In this document: positions 9,117 through 11,192 of the stretch, piece after piece | Position numbering within the stretch: position 1 is the first letter of the stretch | Layout: the number at the start of each line of letters is the position of its first letter | DNA from: an uncultured delta proteobacterium | GTDB taxonomy: Bacteria > Myxococcota_A > Polyangia > Polyangiales > Ga0077539 | Direction: 5' to 3' | Assembly (NCBI GenBank): GCA_903885885.1 | Contig: CAISKJ010001262.1 | Coordinates: 1-11,192, forward strand | Length of the DNA: 11,192 nucleotides | Notes under the pieces: model-generated | Told to the model about the DNA's origin: nothing | What the model saw: only the letters and a program-made list of their open reading frames with translations | The model's database searches: none | Program-made: the position numbers and the translations under genes

Positions 9117-9911
9117 CTACTTCTTCGGCGCGTCGGGCTTCGCCGCGCGGGGCTTCGGGCTCTTGCGCGACGCCAGCTTGAGCGTCTGCAGGTGGTCGCG
9201 CCGCGTGATCACCCTGCGCGCGATCGTGGTCCACTCGTTGAGCCACTGGTAGAGCGCCAGCGAGGCCGCGCGGCGCGCCTCGGTCGTATCCGAAGCGGGG
9301 GCCGCGGGGCGCACCTCGGGTCCCTTCTGCAGCGTGGTGAGCCACCCCCGCACCGTCTTGCGCGCCTCGGCCGTGATGCCGCGCGCTGCGAGCAGGTCGA
9401 TCGCGGCCTTCGCCTGCGCCGGCGTCAAGGGCAGACGGGGCGGTGTGTCTGCCGCCTTTGCGCCCTTCTTCGCGCCCGCGCCGGGCTTCTCCTTCGCGAG
9501 GGCTTCGAGGGCGTCGGCGCGGTCGAGAAAGGTCGTGACGACGCGCACCGACTCGGCGCCATCGGCCGGCGCGAGGCCGTCGGCGAAGACGAACGCGTGC
9601 GCCTCGGGGACGCGGTTGGCGAGCGCCACGTCGACGATGGGGAGGTTCTCGTTGTCCCACTTGTCGACCTGCGCGAAGGCTTCGAGCACCGCAGGGTCGG
9701 CGCTCGGCACGACCGGCGAAGACTTCGCGCGCGAGGGATCGACCGCGAGGAGCCGCTGCCACCCCGAGGCGTGCTCGTCGTCGCCGTATCCCCGCGTCTG
9801 GAGGGCGCCCCAGATCGCAGGGCTGCGACCCACGGCGAGCAGAAAGGTCAGCGCGCGGGCGGGGGTGCGGTCGAGGGTGTCTTGCGAGGGAGTGCCATTC
9901 GCGAGGGCCAT
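9117..9911 (-). CDS. Hypothetical protein, soluble, Lys/Ala-rich linker and basic C-terminus
   Basis: A 264-residue protein from ATG 9911 (MALANGTPSQ). I do not recognise a named domain. Residues 15-55 form a helical block (RALTFLLAVGRSPAIWGALQ, then GYGDDEHASGWQRLL) of a style I have seen in uncharacterised myxobacterial proteins. Residues 139-158 are a Lys/Ala/Gly linker. Residues 162-180 look like a second helical unit, and the end contains LNEWTTIARRVITRRDHLQ followed by a basic tail ending in APKK. There is no signal peptide or membrane helix, so it is probably cytosolic; the basic tail could bind nucleic acid, which is a guess. The frame is open up to 10133, but the added residues are non-protein-like and cross strong inverted repeats. 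A GGAG lies 14 bases before the ATG, inside the left arm of the inverted repeat. Confidence 0.75.
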   Translation of the reverse strand: MALANGTPSQDTLDRTPARALTFLLAVGRSPAIWGALQTRGYGDDEHASGWQRLLAVDPSRAKSSPVVPSADPAVLEAFAQVDKWDNENLPIVDVALANRVPEAHAFVFADGLAPADGAESVRVVTTFLDRADALEALAKEKPGAGAKKGAKAADTPPRLPLTPAQAKAAIDLLAARGITAEARKTVRGWLTTLQKGPEVRPAAPASDTTEARRAASLALYQWLNEWTTIARRVITRRDHLQTLKLASRKSPKPRAAKPDAPKK

Positions 9912-9922
9912 GATGGTGACAA

Positions 9923-9984
9923 CGTCTCCGATCGTGGAGTCGGGCCGCGGAGGTGCGACACGAGAAACTCCACGCTCGGAGACG
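9923..9984. repeat. Long inverted repeat, 18-base arms with one mismatch, 26-base spacer
   Basis: Arm 9923-9940 reads CGTCTCCGATCGTGGAGT. The inverse complement of arm 9967-9984 reads CGTCTCCGAGCGTGGAGT, matching at 17 of 18 bases. The inner edge of the arms is sharp (no pairing continues into the 26-base spacer), and so is the outer edge. It sits 11 bases upstream of ATG 9911 on the minus strand. The arm nearer the gene includes the only Shine-Dalgarno-like GGAG, so a hairpin could block translation; a DNA-binding role is equally possible. Confidence 0.7.
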
Positions 9985-10018
9985 CTATCGCAGCAGTTTT
10001 GGGCGTGTCCACGGGCTT

Positions 10019-10202
10019 CCGCAGCGCTCCGGAGACCCTCCGCAGCGTCGGCGAGGGCCTCGGCGCCGCAAAAATGGCCCTCCGCGCGCATCGGTGAGGG
10101 CCCCGGGCGCACCCGCGAGGGCGTCGGGTGCACTGCGAAGTCCCAGATTGCAGGGCGAAATGGCCCTGCGCGTTGTTGCGGAGGGTCTCCCTGCCGTTGC
10201 GG
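10019..10202. other. Nested inverted repeats: candidate structured RNA or cis-regulatory element
   Basis: The outer arms GGAGACCCTCCGCA (10031-10044) and TGCGGAGGGTCTCC (10177-10190) pair perfectly over 14 bases. After a 7-base internal mismatch, CCGCA (10019-10023) and TGCGG (10198-10202) pair again. Inside this closing stem are three separate perfect 7-bp stem-loops: 10053-10059 with 10076-10082, 10109-10115 with 10125-10131, and 10150-10156 with 10163-10169. That is the shape of a multibranch RNA. AAATGGCCCT is also present twice (10072-10081 and 10158-10167). It lies in a 316-base gap between two minus-strand genes. I cannot match it to a known RNA family, and the transcribed strand is unknown. 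Confidence 0.45.
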
Positions 10203-10227
10203 AGCCCGTCGCCGCGCCCGCCGACCG

Positions 10228-10713
10228 CTATCCCCCCGCCGACTGACGCTGCGCGCGCCTGCGCTCGGCGGCCGCGTGGCGGCGCCGCGCCACCTCGTCG
10301 CCCGGCACGAAGGGCGGCACCTCGACGGGGCGCTTCGCGTCGTCGAGGGCCACCATGGTGAAGTAGCTGCTGTTGGTGTGGCGCGAGGTGCGGGTGCGAA
10401 TGTTCTCGGCCACCACGCGAATGCCCACCTCGAGCGACGTGCGCCCGGTGTAGTTCACGCTGGCGAGAAAGGTCACCAGCTCGCCCACGTGAATGGGCTG
10501 CTTGAAGAGCACCTGATCGACCGACAGGGTGACCACGTAGGCGCCCGCGTAGCGGCTCGCGCAGGCGTAGGCCACCTCGTCGAGGAGCTTGAGCACGTGG
10601 CCGCCGTGCACGTTGCCCGAGAAGTTGGCCACGTCGGGCGTCATGAGCACCGCCATCGCGAGCTGGTGGCGGGGCAGGGGGAGCGGCACGTTGTCGTCGT
10701 CGTCGTTCGTCAC
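10228..10713 (-). CDS. Acyl-CoA thioesterase, hotdog fold (YciA/YkhA-like)
   Basis: A 161-residue protein from GTG 10713 (MTNDDDDN). It hydrolyses acyl-CoA to free acid and CoA in the cytosol. The hotdog domain covers about residues 15-135. It opens with LMTPDVANFSGNVHGGHVLK, the usual family entry, with Asn34, His36-Gly37-Gly38 and the catalytic Asp45 in LLDEVAY at the start of the central helix. The strands VVTLSVDQVLFKQPIHVGEL and YTGRTSLEVGIRVVAENI follow, then NSSYFTMVALDD. The last 25 residues are Arg/Ala-rich and outside the fold. Length and motifs fit the broad-specificity acyl-CoA thioesterases. It starts 24 bases after the stop of the EEP-fold gene on the same strand, so the two may be co-transcribed. 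The acidic N-terminal DDDDN run is unusual but outside the catalytic domain. Confidence 0.94.
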   Translation of the reverse strand: MTNDDDDNVPLPLPRHQLAMAVLMTPDVANFSGNVHGGHVLKLLDEVAYACASRYAGAYVVTLSVDQVLFKQPIHVGELVTFLASVNYTGRTSLEVGIRVVAENIRTRTSRHTNSSYFTMVALDDAKRPVEVPPFVPGDEVARRRHAAAERRRAQRQSAGG

Positions 10714-10737
10714 GGTGGTGGACGGCTCTCTCGCGGT

Positions 10738-11192
10738 CTACGGCGCGGCGAGCACGTAGTCGCGCGCCACGAGCATGTGTTGCATGTTGACGGCCTCGGA
10801 GTCTTCGCCGAGCACGGGGTCGACGTCGCCGAGGGGCGAGAAGAGTCGGCTGTCGAACACGAGGCCGCTCGGGTAGCACCAGTCGCCGACGCGCAGCGAA
10901 ACCTCCCGCGCGGCGAGGGCGGGGCTCGCGAGGAGCCAGTCGTAGGGGCGGCTGCGGTTGCCGCTCGTGCGGTTGTTGCCAAACTGGTCCATCGGGTACG
11001 GCGGTCCCACGTGGAGCGCCGCGCCGAAGGTGGTGAGCACGGGCTCGCTCTCGACGTTGGCGTTGAGGTCGCCGCCGACCATCACGAAGTCGCCCGGCGG
11101 AACCAACACCGCGATGCGCGCGAGCAGGTCGGCGGCCTGCGAGGCGCGCACGTCGGGGCTGCTGCGAAGCAGGTGAACGGTGAAGGTCCAGA
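10738..11192 (-). CDS. Endonuclease/exonuclease/phosphatase (EEP) fold protein, C-terminal part
   Basis: The frame is open from the right edge of the window to the TAG at 10738-10740, giving about 150 residues; the N-terminus lies outside. The visible part begins WTFTVHLLRSSPDVRASQA, which fits the EEP strand and the Arg/Gln-rich helix that follows it. Then comes FVMVGGDLNAN with the Asp and Asn that bind metal and phosphate, and RPYDWLLAS, which corresponds to the family's DYI-type strand. The usual C-terminal SDH is not present; MQHMLVARDY near the end offers a histidine in the corresponding place, a form I associate with myxobacterial members. Family enzymes cut phosphodiesters in nucleic acids, lipids or inositol phosphates, and the substrate cannot be told here. 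Whether it carries a signal peptide cannot be seen. A GTG at 11151 is internal, not the start. Confidence 0.85.
   Translation of the reverse strand, partial: WTFTVHLLRSSPDVRASQAADLLARIAVLVPPGDFVMVGGDLNANVESEPVLTTFGAALHVGPPYPMDQFGNNRTSGNRSRPYDWLLASPALAAREVSLRVGDWCYPSGLVFDSRLFSPLGDVDPVLGEDSEAVNMQHMLVARDYVLAAP

Noticed and set aside
9912..10133. N-terminal extension of the 264-residue protein to an ATG at 10133
   Set aside because: The added 74 residues are Arg/Ala/Pro-rich with no protein-like pattern, and the region carries strong inverted repeats; ATG 9911 begins the first plausible folded segment.
9953..10246. 97-residue plus-strand open frame in the intergenic gap
   Set aside because: Arg/Ala/Pro-rich, no ribosome binding site, and it overlaps the nested inverted repeats and the 3' end of the thioesterase gene.

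Overview
The window looks like a chromosomal housekeeping and accessory stretch from a very GC-rich Gram-negative bacterium, most likely a myxobacterium (Myxococcota, Polyangiales-like). The basis is codon use with G or C at almost every third position, GTG starts, a lipoprotein with a Cys-anchored Asp/Ala/Pro-rich linker, a long Gly/Pro-rich secretion-type protein, and lineage-style hypothetical genes. The taxon is an inference from style, not from a marker gene. I see no rRNA, tRNA, CRISPR array, insertion sequence or phage gene.

Layout. 1-120 is the C-terminal tail of a protein cut by the left edge. 159-1295 (+) is a lipoprotein with an HExxH zinc-protease-like motif. 1297-1857 (-) is a small two-helix membrane protein. 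1977-2999 (+) is a protein with an FG-type 9-residue tandem repeat, one membrane helix and a C-terminal outer domain. 3034-3645 (-) is a YibF-like glutathione S-transferase. 3700-5610 (+) is the potassium transporter Kup. 5628-8303 (-) is a magnesium P-type ATPase of the MgtA/MgtB type. 8462-9085 (+) is a Uma2/DUF820 nuclease-fold protein. 9117-9911 (-) is an unrecognised 264-residue protein. 10228-10713 (-) is a hotdog acyl-CoA thioesterase. 10738 to the right edge (-) is the C-terminal part of an endonuclease/exonuclease/phosphatase-fold protein.

Organisation. From 159 to 9911 nearly every gene is on the opposite strand from its neighbour. This gives four very tight convergent pairs (gaps of 1, 34, 17 and 31 bases) and three divergent pairs sharing short control regions (119, 54 and 158 bases). 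Only the last two genes (EEP protein then thioesterase, 24-base gap) look like an ordinary operon. Kup and MgtA are a convergent pair of cation importers, which suggests a shared role in K+/Mg2+ homeostasis, but they do not share a promoter.

The most unusual signal is not a gene. The 316-base gap at 9912-10227 holds two strong inverted repeats. One is an 18-base pair of arms with a single mismatch, ending 11 bases before the start codon of the 264-residue protein. The other is a perfect 14-base pair of arms 132 bases apart that encloses three further perfect 7-base stem-loops. This nested architecture resembles a structured RNA or a complex cis-regulatory element, and the named genes do not explain it. 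Smaller palindromes also sit at the starts of the two-helix membrane protein and of kup.
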